A DNA stretch of 64,000 bases from Synchiropus splendidus (taxonomy: Eukaryota; Chordata; Actinopteri; Syngnathiformes; Callionymidae), in assembly GCF_027744825.2 (NCBI RefSeq), contig NW_026527055.1, positions 744,001-808,000 on the forward strand, given 5' to 3'. How positions within the stretch are numbered: position 1 is the first letter of the stretch; every line of letters starts with the position of its first letter. The position numbers were made by a program, and so were the translations under genes. Positions 12,100-23,300 of this stretch are shown one piece after another. The notes beneath the pieces were generated by a model. The model had not been told where the DNA came from. It ran no database searches and saw nothing but the letters and a program-made list of their open reading frames with translations.

Positions 12100-13045
12100 T
12101 TGATTCAAATCCAATCAGATTTCCATTCACATTTTGTAATAGCTCTGTAATTACAGTACTGACAGACACCATATTCCTGTCACTTATAAAGGACCTCGAC
12201 ATGGTGTTACTACAACAGGTAGTTTTTCAATTATCTGTCCTCAATATTTTTCACAAATACTTATATCACATATAAGTTCATATTATATAATAGCTCTGTA
12301 ATTACAATGCTGACAGGCACCATATTCATGTCACATATAAAGGACCTCCACATGGTGTTACAGCAATAAGTAGTTCCTCAAATTTCTGTTCTCAATAGTT
12401 TTCACAAATATTTGTATCACATATATTTTCATATTTTGTAATAGCTCTGTAATTACAGCACTGACAGACACCATATTCATGTCACATATAAAGGACATAC
12501 ACATGGTGTTACTCAAAGTATTTTCTCAAATATCTGTCCTCAATATTTTTCACAAATCTTTGTATCAAATTTTCATTCAAATTTTGTCATAACTCTGTAA
12601 TTACAGGACTGACAGACACCATATCACACATTCATATCATTGATAAAGGACCTCCACATGGTTTTACTACAACAGGTAGTTTCTCACATGTCTGTCCTCA
12701 ATATTTTTCAAAAATATTTGAATCAAATTTTCATTCATATTTTTTAATAGCTCTGTAATTACTAGGCTGACAGGCACCATATTCATGTAACACATGAAGG
12801 ACATCCACCTGGAGTTACTACAAGTAGTTTCTTAAATTTCTATTCTCAATATTTTTCAGATATATTTATATCATATTTTCATTCATATTTTGTAATAGCT
12901 CTGTAATTACAAGGCTGAAGGACACCATATTCACGTCACATATAAAGAACATCCCCATAGTGGTTACTACTGGAAGTAGTTTCTCAAATGTCTGTCTTCA
13001 ATATTTTTCACAAACATTTTTATCACATGTATTTTCATATATATG
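12100..13045. repeat. Tandem array of ~151-bp units (about 6 copies)
   Basis: The segment agctctgtaattaca recurs at about 12141, 12292, 12443, 12591, 12749 and 12897, spacings 148-158 bp. Each unit also has gacaccatattc, cacatataaaggac, catggtgttac and tctgtcctcaatatttttcac. The family differs from the 188-bp satellite in length and sequence. No coding role is visible. Confidence 0.85.
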
Positions 13046-14573
13046 TCATGTTTGCCTAAAGTTCGACCCAGGTGCAGATGATTGTGGGCTGACAGAAGAC
13101 ACGGACAACGAGATTAAATTAAGAAATTTAATAAATGACGATATACAATACAATAGAAGACGGAGACAGGAACCGAGGACGTCGGAGCCAGAACGGGAAC
13201 TGGGAAAAACACAGAGGGACTGGGGAAAAATCTGCAAAACAAGAGAGGTGAATTAATATCAACCTACAAAAGGGGAGAACAACCTCACGAGGTCCAATTA
13301 ACCTAAAGCGCTGCGTGGAGGAGAAACACTCAAACTGACATGCAGGAAAAAAAAAAAAAAAACAGACCACAATCATTAAATGAAAAGGTGAGTATAATAA
13401 GACTCACACGCGGACTAACTATTAAATTTAGAAGAGCAGAACGAAAGCGGAGCGCAAAAGAGAAAGCGAAACTGATGTAGCAGATGGAAAGGCAGTTCAT
13501 GCGCCCGCTGCGTTTAGTAGCACCAACCAATCACCAGGGGACGCCGTTACTATTTAAGTGACTCTGGGCAGCGTCAGGTCTCTCTCTCTCTCCGCTTCCG
13601 GACTGCTGGTTTTGGTCCTGTAAGCCGGCTGTCAGCACAGAAAAGTGGCTGGAGTTTGTTGGTGCGTAAGTTTGATTGTGGCGATGCTGGTGTGATCGCT
13701 GTCGCAGGTATGGCTGGTAAGCTGTCGTTGTCGCCCATCCTCCTGATTTGGACTTTAGTGAAGCTCATGGCGGGTTTTACATGTATAGATGCGTTGCCGG
13801 TAGCTGCGCTGCGTCCTCTATCGCCCTGCGTTTGGGCAGGTGCATCGTCGTCTGCCAAAGTCTGGTAAGAGACGAACAATATAGGGACGCAGCACTTGGA
13901 TTGTTTTGTTCTGTTTTGTACCCCGTTGTTTTCTTCTGTTTCGTGACGCACTGTTTTGTACAGTTCTGTGTTGAACAGTTCTTGAACGGTTTTGTATAGT
14001 TTTGTTTGTTTGTCTTTTCCTCTTCCCTTTTTGGTCGAGTCCGTTCTCTTTTTGATTTTGTTTCTTTTCTTTTGTGATTCGTTAACTCTGGGTGGTGTCT
14101 GATATTCGTTTTCTTGTGAGTTCATTATTGAGTTAGTCTGTTATTTTCTTTCACGTATTTTATTTTCTTTGTGTCTCTGACCCGGTCTGCCAATGACACT
14201 CTTCTTGTAGCTGCTGGGCCCGGTGGTGTAGGTGACCTGGTGGCAGTTAATTTTATCGTGTGCTGTGCTGTTGGGGACACGTTGCGTTTGTTCGGGTTCA
14301 TCAGTTTGTTGTGTGGTTGGACCCGCCGTACAGGGTGTCCCCCATCCCAGTAAGTCCCAGATCTACTATATTCTTGTTACTTTTATTTTTGATTGTTGGA
14401 TTTTAGAATCATTTGTATTAATAAAGTATCTATACTTATTAATATGCAATTGGAACCCTGTCTCATGTCTCCCGAGTAAGCGGACCTGCGTGTCCTTAGT
14501 TATTATTCTTTGGGTGAAATTCCCAAGGTGGTGTAGCTGGACTCCAAATTTGGGCTGCATTTCATATACACTT

Positions 14574-14613
<40 letters not shown>

Positions 14614-14689
14614 CCACCGTAGGGCAGCACACCACGATAGTAGAAGGGATCTTTCTAATAGGTGCGGATCTAATTCAACTTGTCTGAAG
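13046..14689. other. Unassigned block with CA microsatellite
   Basis: No protein family is recognised on either strand. It contains a run of 18 A (13347-13364), TC-rich tracts near 13580, a T-rich stretch (13900-14200) and a polyadenylation-like aataaag near 14421. A (CA)n microsatellite of about 35 bp lies at 14575-14609. Composition suggests an old retroelement end or a non-coding repeat; neither is proven. Confidence 0.4.
14575..14609. repeat. (CA)n microsatellite
   Basis: About 17 CA units near the right end of the unassigned 13-14.7 kb block. Confidence 0.97.
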
Positions 14690-15015
14690 TGTTTTCAGAT
14701 CAGTTTTTTCAGTTTGTCGGTCTGTAAACCACCGTCACTCGACCTGAAAACGCGTTTTCTGCACTGTTCACACACTGATCAGAATAGGCTAAGAACAATG
14801 AAAATATCAACTGTACCTATAGGGAAAAGACTATTTCTCGTATATTGAGCACTAAATTAAACTTTCTGAACTGTTTTCAAAGAGACATTTTTATTTTCGC
14901 TCGTTTTCTGCACTGTTCGCTGACTGCTCAGGGATGCCTCAGAACATGAAAATTTCACCTGCAACTATAGGAAAAACACTATTTCTATTATATTCAACTC
15001 TAAACCTCTTTGAAT
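14690..15015. repeat. Diverged satellite units upstream of DIRS copy 2
   Basis: About 1.7 diverged units with the landmarks cctgaaaacgcgttttctgcactgttcac, cagaacatgaaaatttcacctgcaac and aaacactatttctatta. They end at the same monomer position as at 8110, immediately followed by agggtgctgcgactggcc. The order satellite then DIRS therefore repeats at two loci. Confidence 0.8.
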
Positions 15016-16875
15016 AGGGTGCTGCGACTGGCCTTCAAGCAGCCGAACCGTTCCACATTTCCTGCTTCCAAGCCATGGGATGAGTTTGACTAGAGCCAGG
15101 CCCTGCTACGAGGTGGATCCGGAGACTCTGTTCCCAGCTGCTGGAGTTGGATAGCGAGACTACACAAAAGTCACGACAGCATGTTGTCTGCCCACAACTG
15201 GAAGAAATCCATTCTATTCCCGGCGCGGTTCTGACACTCCACTAGAACTAGGACAGCACTTGGTAAGGTACGGAGCTTACTGCCTGGTGGAGGGTTTGGA
15301 TTGGCGGCGCGACGTTCCCGCTCAGTCAGCCGTCATGCGCGATGCGCGATGCTCGACCTCCCCCTTGAGGAGTAACCAATCATCCCAGCTGGCTTTAACA
15401 GAGTCACCATAGCACAGTGGACTGGTGTCTACGCCATCAGCAACCAGTTCATAGCGCTTGAGAACATCATCGCACTCTTTATGAGCTCCGTTGACAGGCT
15501 CATCCATCGCAGAACCTCTGTCACTCCACCAGAGATTTTGGAGATTCAACAGTCCGTCAGCGTGGTGCTGTGCTTGCGGCGCCTCCTCCACACACAGCCG
15601 CTGCCGGGGTGGAACAATGTCGCTGTTCGAAGGGGCGGGGTGAGCCCAGCCGTCTGGATCATAGCCGCACTGATCATCGCTGCTCCTCTTGGAGAGACCA
15701 GCCGGCTGCTCTCACCTCTGCTCCCTCCAAAAAAACGAAGAAAACTTTGTATCTAAAAGTATGCATCTGAACCAAAGCCTAACTTGAATAAAAAACAAGA
15801 TGCATTACTTTGGTATCGGGTCTGTTTCTTCTCTTCCGGTTCCAGTCAGTGCGAACTCAGGCTTCAAAAATGTGTTTTGGTTTGACATCGTCTCAGGAGA
15901 CAGGGAAGTTCCTGGAGCCAAGAAGTTATGTTTTTCCTCAGCTTCGCCACAATAAGAAGCAGATGCGTCAAATAACTCTTTCCCGTCTCTCAACAGATCC
16001 CGGTTCTAGCCAAAAGTCAGGAGAGTCTCAATTCTGCCATTAACTCTTCTTATTCCTCAGACTCGCCAGTTTCCAGCAGGGGTCGCCACAGGACCGCGAT
16101 AGCCGCGTCTTCAGAGGATCACAAAGTAGGCGCTGCGTGGCAGACTTGCTCTGTTCTCAGCTCCCTCCTGCGATGTCTGATGCGATGTCTGTCTGTGATT
16201 CTGTTCTCTGCAGCCCTCCAAACCTCTCAGAGGCAAGTAGGACATCATCATCTACAGAGTCATCTCTTTCTGAGGATGAGTGGGCCGGTCCCTCGGGTCT
16301 CCATCTTTGGAGAATTGCAGAGTCAGATCAAGGTACACTGCAAGTTTGGGGGCCCTACTTCCTCTGAAGGCTCAACTGACAAAAGCGAGTCTGTTTTTGA
16401 AGAACCTGCGGGACTTGAAGTGCCCAGAGGAGTGTGCGCTGAGTACCGACGACCCTTTTGTCCTGGACCCGCCCCGGAGGCCGGGTCCGCTCCAGTGCTC
16501 AGTTCGCCGAATTTAAAGCGCCTGTCTCCTCACCTGCCCATATGGATCGAGATGATACTCGTCATTGACACGCCCTTCAGTTTCACAGTCAACCCCGAGG
16601 TTCTGCGACACCACGTGGATCTGGGTGAACTCAGAGAACCAGCGGTCATGTCTGATGGAGGAGGACCGCGCTCTCCTGTCAAAGGAAGTAATCGAGCTAG
16701 TGCCAAAGCGATCCACCTACGCTGGGTTTTACTCCAGGTACTTTCTGGACAGGAGAGTGGAGACCTGTTCTGGACCTCAGTCTCCTAAATCAATTCATGA
16801 CCAGACAGCGGATCCGGACTACCAGGAGACTCCTGGAGTGTGTCAGAGTATGAGAGGCGATGACTTCCATAGATC

Positions 16876-17160
16876 TTGCAGACTCCTACTTCCACAACAC
16901 GGTCTGTAGTGTCTTGTGCCTCGCACCTTCGCCAAGTGCGTGGAGGCGGTTCTCAAACCACTAAGGAGACAGGGTCTGCGGATTCTGACGTACTTGGAGT
17001 ACTGGTTGATTCTAGCCAGGTCCAAACAGGAGTCATGAGCGCACACCAGCTTGGTGTTGGACCACATCGCGCTATTGAGGCAGCATCCCACGCCTTTGTC
17101 CGGCTGGGTCTGCTCAACATGCGAGGCCTTCAGAAGTGGTTTGGTTGCCTGCACCCTCAC
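16876..17160 (+). pseudogene. DIRS reverse transcriptase fragment, copy 2
   Basis: The RT remnant has the PRTFAKCVEAVLKPLRRQGL-like stretch, then a catalytic box that reads Y-L-E-Y, against Y-x-D-D in active enzymes. The Tyr is shared with copies 1 and 3, and this copy has also changed the first Asp to Glu. Shortly after, the sequence jumps to RLGLLNMRGLQKWFGCLHPH. About 120 bp that copy 1 has between these points are missing. Not functional. Confidence 0.75.
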
Positions 17161-17234
17161 CTGACTCGAGACCAGAGATCAGAACACAAATCTCGAGTCT
17201 CGGGTCTCGGGCCTGACCCGAGACTGAGTCCAGC

Positions 17235-18035
17235 ATGACCACCAGGAAGGTCGTGCTCTTACTGGGACTCAGCGCGCTTTTCAGGATCCAGCAAGTCCTA
17301 CAAGTCTTTACAGATGCACCTCAGTCAGGCGGGGGAGGCCACCTGGATCAGATCTGCATCAGCGGGATCTGGAGCAGTTCCGAAGGTCGTCACATTAACC
17401 TGCTGGAGCTGTTGGCAGTTTTTAAGGTGTTGGTGGCTCTATCTCCTTATCTAAGTGGGAACCACGTTATGGTGAGATCAGACAGCTCTTCCACCGTGGC
17501 CTATATCAACCGCCAGCGTAGGGTGAGGACGTCTGCGTTATAAAACCTGGCCAGAAAGATTTGGCTCTGGGCTGATGTACATTTAGCCTCATTGGGGGCT
17601 CTGCATGTGCCAGGTGTAGACAATGTGGCAGCAGATGGATTATCTTGGAGACCACTGCCAGATGAATGAAGTTTATCTCAGGATATGGCAAATATGATCT
17701 GGGAGTTTTTCGGCCACCCAGTGGCTGATCTCTTTGCGAGCAGAGAGAACTTCAAATGTCCTCTCTGGTTCTCTCTCCCTAGATCCGACGACCCTCCACT
17801 GGGAGTGGGCGCCCTGGCTCATCCAAGGTGGCCAAAAGGCCTCCTGTACGCCTTTCCTTCTCCTTGCCTTATTCTATGTCTGATGAGGGGAATTCAACTG
17901 CGGAGAGTGAGAATGATTCTCGTAGCTCTAGACAGCCCCAGCTCCATCTGGTATCCGGAGATGAGTCAGATGCGGATCAAAGGCCTGCATGAGCGTTTAC
18001 ACAAAATGTGTCCGGTTAGAGCGCTAAAAGCTTAA
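17235..18035 (+). pseudogene. DIRS RNase H and connecting region, copy 2
   Basis: Better preserved than in copy 1. It runs VFTDAPQSGGGGHLDQICIS, then HINLLELLAVFKVL with the Glu expected in the RNase H fold, then MVRSDSSSTVAYINRQ with the next Asp. A stop at about 17540 interrupts it. Downstream, LHVPGVDNVAADGLS and, from 17685, a peptide with PVADLFASRENFKCPLWF are the usual DIRS residues between RNase H and the recombinase. RNase H would degrade the RNA template during reverse transcription. Confidence 0.75.
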
Positions 18036-18389
18036 CTGGATCGAGTCCCACCCTTCAGAAAGACGGACAGTTTGTGGGTGTCTGTCGCAGGTGGTAAGAA
18101 GGGGCAAGCGCTGTCCCCTCACAGGTTGTCACATTGGCTTGGAATTGCCATCATGAAAGCCTATGAGACAGCAGGAAAACAGGCACCCGAATCCCTGAGA
18201 GCACACTTGACCAGAGGCCTGGAAACATCTGTTGCTGCTTCAAGGGAGTATGTCTGGCAGAAATCTGCCAGGCGGCGTTTTTGGTCATCAATCTCTACTT
18301 TTGCTGACCACTATTTGTCTAATGTGTCAGCATCCTCCTTCCCTCATGTCATTCTGTCTTCAGGAGCAGCCGAACCCTGCGACCAGTAG
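17985..18389 (+). pseudogene. DIRS tyrosine recombinase C-terminal domain, copy 2
   Basis: Reads ERLHKMCPVRALKA, a stop, then from 18072 GKKGQALSPHRLSHWLGIAI, SLRAHLTRGLETS with the H-x-x-R box, and STFADHYLSNV with the nucleophilic Tyr. The N-terminal part seen in copy 3 (41280-41580) is not found here. A stretch reading EYVWQKSARRRFWSS replaces the shorter sequence of copy 1, so the two copies differ by a small indel at this point. Confidence 0.75.
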
Positions 18390-18530
18390 GCCCTCATTCA
18401 CAGCACTGGCTCTGGGACACCAGTATCTGCTTCATTAAAGTGTTGTGGAGTGTGCAGCGTCCTGAGATCCACCAGATTCCTGCATAACTGTCTGTTCATT
18501 TGTGAATAAACTCTCTCTATCTGTATGGAG

Positions 18531-20317
18531 GATTGTTAATGCCACTTTCTATTTCAGCCGTAAGGTGGCTAAAAGAGGGCAACACAGTTCCTGCTGATCC
18601 ACAGTGTAAGTTACACACCACATATGAGGGGTTGTTAACGCCACCTTGTATATCAGCTTAAGGTGGCAAAGGCGAGGCGGCAGCTCCTGCCACCCAGAGT
18701 GTATGAATGAGGGGCTGTTCACAACCCATTCATTCATTCATTCAGGCTGGATAGACCCCGGGCGTGGCGGTGGTGTATGAAGTCTCATAGGCCGGTCCGG
18801 TGTGACGCCCTGGCCATCCGATATATCGACAGCACCACCTTCCGTCATACCAAAGCAACATCACCGGTGACATTGCAGGTGGTTTAGTGCAGCAAAACGT
18901 TCATCTCCTTGACGGCCGTCTGGCAAAGGAGCAGGCAGTGCCAGTCAGACGTCCAGTATGGACGGCCATGGTAATTGCCGATGGTTCTCAAGTCAGGCCA
19001 CGTTGCAAGGCTGGGGGTTAAGCTTTGTGCTCAAGATGACCTCATAGGTGTTCTGGACTGCGCAACTCTGCCACCTGTGCTCACACACACACTCACACAA
19101 GGGTGTGCTGCAACCTGTTCAAGTCCTGCAAACATTCCTGCAGCAGGGGGCAGAAATTATGAGGGGACCGCCTATCCTGGGGCGTCTCCTCAAAGCACGG
19201 CTACATCAAGGCTAGCAGGCAGTCCTCTGCCCCCCGAGGTGCAGTTCACTTGTCGAAATGCTAAAGCACCCGCAACACTCAAAGCATATAATGCTCAGTG
19301 GGTGTGGACTGCTGTCCATTGGGTAAACATCCACTGCTAGTCCAGTTCATGCAGGGATCTCGAAGACTCAGCCCCACCTCCAGACGCATCTTCCCCATTG
19401 GGATCTTCAATTGGCATTAAAGGCTCTCTCTGAAGCTCCCTTCGAGCCACTTGATCAGGCTCCTTTGGAGCTGGTGGCTTACAAAGCAGCTCTCCTCCTG
19501 GTCCTGGCCTCCATCAGGAGGGTTTGGACAACTATGTACCTTCTCGATTAGTCTTTTTTTCCCAATTTTCTTTGTGCTTCTTCTGAGGTGAGCAATTTTT
19601 CAGTAGACGCTTTCTGTTCTACCCCCCCACCCGGATGAGAACCACTGGCGCTTGCAAAAGGTGTGTCCCGTGAGGGCACTGAGAGCTTGTCTGAATGGAG
19701 TCAAGGCCCTCAGGAAAAAAGATAAGCTGTGGGTGGCTCTGGCAGGTGGTATAAAAGGCAACATGCATAGCAGCCTTCAGAGGAGTTTCTTTGGCAGAAA
19801 TCTGCCAAACAGCCTCCTGGGCTTCTGACTCAACTTTTGCAGATCTCTATTTGTCGGACGTAGCTGCTCCTTCTTTGCCTAACGTTGTCCTGTCTGCAGG
19901 TGCTTCCAGCAGCTCTGGCCAATAGATCAGAGAATCGTTCGCGGACCGAGGGGAGGGTCTCTTCATCTGAATCCAACTTTTTCCTTCGATCAAGTGGACC
20001 AGGCCCCACCCTCCAGAGCTGAGCGAACTTCAGGAGCGCTGATGCTTTTGTATTGTTGGTGCAATAAAGTGTTTCTCTTCCGCAGTGCTTCGTCATGGGC
20101 TAAACTTGTCTCCGCTGGTGAGTTCTCCGTCCAAATATGGACGGTTATCAGTGCCGATTGTGTTCTTCCACGTTGGGCTCAAACTCGTGCTGTGGCTATG
20201 GGATGGCGTCTGGTTCCCCTGTGTAATCGCGGGTGCAGGGAAGCATCTGATTTGGCAACGAGAGAGCCCAAGGGGGACGCCAAGACCCACTGTATGGAAG
20301 GTTATTCGTGCCACTTC
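18531..20317 (+). mobile_element. Second DIRS-related block (block B), copy 1
   Basis: The block follows DIRS copy 2 directly and is repeated in the same order at 42180-43820. It opens with two motifs reading gg[a/g]ttgttaa[t/c]gccac about 100 bp apart (18528, 18630) and ends with related motifs at about 20135 and 20300. Inside are a recombinase N-terminal peptide (CRNAKAPATLKAYNAQWVWT, about 19245-19310) and short pieces such as FEPLDQAPLELVAYKAAL-like residues near 19440-19500. This suggests a different, older DIRS subfamily missing its RT. The right end abuts 188-bp satellite at 20318. Confidence 0.6.
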
Positions 20318-23300
20318 ACAACATTTTTATGTTTGGCGTTCCGTAAACCACCTTATCAGAAAACGCGTATTCTGCATTGCGCCATAACTTCTCAGGGAAG
20401 CTTCAGAACATGATGTTTTCAGCTCCCACTGTAGCAGAAAGGGTCTTTGTAGTAGTTGCACATCAAATCTAAGCTGTCTGAAGTGTTTTTCAAAAGTTAT
20501 CAACATTTTTATGTTTGGCGTTCCGTAACCCACCTTTTCTCAGGCTGAAAACACCTTTTCTCCAATGTGACATAACTTCTCGGGGAAGCCACAGGTCTTG
20601 AAATTTTCACCTCCCACTATAGCAGAAATGGTCTTTCTAGTAGATGTACATTATATGCAAGCTGTCTGAAGTGTTTTTCAAAAGTTATCAACATTTTTAT
20701 GTTTGGCGTTCCGAATTCCACCTTATCTCAGGCTGAAAACGCGCTTTCTGCATTGTGCCACAACTTCTCAGGGAAGCTTCAGAACATGAAAATTTCACCT
20801 CCCACGATAGCAGAAAGGGTCTTTCTAGTAGTTGCACATCAAATCTAAGCTGTCTGAAGTGTTTTTCCAAAGTTATCAACATTTTTATGTTTGGCGTACC
20901 CGAACCCACCTTCTCTCAGGCTGAAAACGCCTTTACTGCAATGTGTCAAAACTTTGCAGGGAAGCTTCAGAACAAGAAATTCACACCTCCCACTATAGCA
21001 GAATGGGTCTTTCTTGTAGTTGCACTTCAAATCTAAGCTGTCTGAAGTGTTTTTCGAAAGGTATCAACATTTTTATGTTTGGCGTTCCGGAACCCACCTA
21101 ATCTCAGGCTGAAAACGCGTTTTCCGCATTGTGCCATAACTTTGCAGGGAAGCTTCAGAACAAGAAATGTTCACCTCCAACAAGAGCAGAAAGGGTCTTT
21201 GTAGTAGTTGCACATCAAATCTAAGCTGTCTGAAGTGTTTTTCAAAAGTTATCAAGATTTTTATGTTTGGTATTCCGAAACCCACCTTATCTCAGGCTGA
21301 AAACGCGTTTTCTGAGTTGTGCCATAACTTCTCAGGGAAGCTTCAGAACATGAAATTTTCACCCCCCACTATAGCAGAAAGGGAATTACTACTAGTTGCA
21401 CATCAAATCTATGCTGTCTGAAGTGTTTTTCCGAAGTTATCAACATTTTTCAGTTTGGCGTTCCGAAACCTACTTCATCTCAGGCTGAAAACACCTTTTC
21501 TCCATTGTGACATAACTTCTCGGGGAAGCCTCAGATCTTGAAATTTTCACCACCCACTATAGCAGAAATGGTCTTTCTAGTAGATGTACATTATATGCAA
21601 GCTGTCTGAAGTGTTTTTCAAAAGTTATCAACATTTTTATGTTTGGCGTTGCGAATTCCACCTTATCTCAGGCTGAAAACGCTTTTTCTGCATTGTGCCA
21701 TCAGTTTTCTGGGAAGCTTCAGAACAAGAAATTTTCATTACCACTATAGCAGAAAGGGTCATTCTAGTAGTTGCACTTCAAATCTAAGCTGTCTGAAGTG
21801 TTTTCCGAAAGTTATCAAAATTTTTATGTTTGGCGTTCCGGAACCCGCCTTACCTCAGACTGAAAACGCCTTTTCTGCATTGTGCCATAACTTCTCAGGG
21901 AAGATTTAGAACATGAAATTTTCACCGCCCACTATAGCAGAAAGGGTCTTTCACATAGTTGCATATTAAAATCTAAGCTGTCTTAAGTGTTTTTACAAAG
22001 TTATGAACGTTTTTATGTTTGGCGTTCCGAAACCCAGCTTATCTCAGGCTGAAAACGTGTTTTCTGCATAGCGCCAAAACTTTGCAGGGAAGCTTCAGAA
22101 CATGAAATTTTCACGTCCCACTATAGCAGAAAGGGTCTTTCTCGTAGTTGCATATTAAAATCTAAGCTGTCAGAAGCGTTTTTCCAAAGTTGTCAACATT
22201 TTTATGTTTGGCATTCCGGAACCCACCTTATCTCAGGCTGAAAACGTGTTTTCTGCATAGCGCCATAACTTTGCAGGGAAGCTTCAGAACATGAAATTTT
22301 CACGTCCCACTATAGCAGAAAGGGTCTTTCTAGTAGTTGCACATCAAATCTAAGCTGCCTGAAGTGTTTTTCGAAAGTTATATACATTTTTATGTTTGCC
22401 GTTCCAGAACCCACCTTATCTCAGGCTAAAAACACGTTTTCCGCATTGTGCCATAACTTTGAAGGGAAGCTTCAGAACATGAAATTTTCAACTCCCACTA
22501 TCGCAGAAAGGGTCTTTCTAGTAGTTGCACATCAAATCTAAGCTGTCTGAAGTGTTTTTCCAAAGTTATCAACATTTTTATATTTGGCTTTCCGAAACAC
22601 TCCTTATCTCAGGCTGAAAACGTGTTTTCTTCATTGTGCCATAACTTTGCAGGGAAACTTCAGAACTTGAAATTTTCACCACACACTATAGCAGAAAGGG
22701 TCTTTGTAGTAGTTGCAAAACAAATCTAAGTTGTCTGAAGTGTTTTTCGAAAGTTATCAACATTTTTATGTTTGGCGTTCCGGAACCGACCGTATCTCAG
22801 GCTTGAAACGCATTTTGTGCATTGTCCCATAACTTCTCAGGGAAGCTTCAGAACAAGAAATTTTCACCACCCATTATAGCAGAAAGGGTCTTTCTAGTAG
22901 TTAGACATCAAATCGAAGCAGTCTGAAGTGTTTTTCTAAAGTTATCAACATTTTCATGTTTGGCGTTCCGAAACCCACCCTGTCTTAGGCTGAAAATGCC
23001 TTTCGTGCTTTGTGCCATAACTTCTCAGGGAAGCTTGAGAACATGAAATTTTCACCTCCCACTATAGCAGAAAAGGTCTTTCTAGTAGTTGCACATAAAA
23101 TTGAAGCAGTCTGAAGTGTTTTTCGAAAGTTATCAACATTTTTATGTTTGGCGTTCCGAAACCCACCTTATCTCAGGCTGAAAACGTGTTTTGTGCATTG
23201 TGCCATAACTTCTAAGGGAAGCTTCAGAACATGAAAATTTCACCTCCCACTATAGCAGAAAGGTTCTTTCTCGTCGTCGCACATCAAATATAAGCTGCCT

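Larger units (their letters stand above)
15016..18530 (+). mobile_element. DIRS-like retroelement, copy 2 (decayed)
   Basis: Collinear with copy 1: gag-like region near 15420-15756, N-terminal polyprotein-like region 16137-16788, RT 16880-17160, RNase H and following segment 17235-18000, tyrosine recombinase 17980-18389. Segments 15200-15300 and 15640-15830 also match 38630-38720 and 38750-38940 of copy 3. It ends at ctgtatggaggattgttaatgccac (about 18520-18545), the shared terminal motif. All reading frames are broken. Confidence 0.8.
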
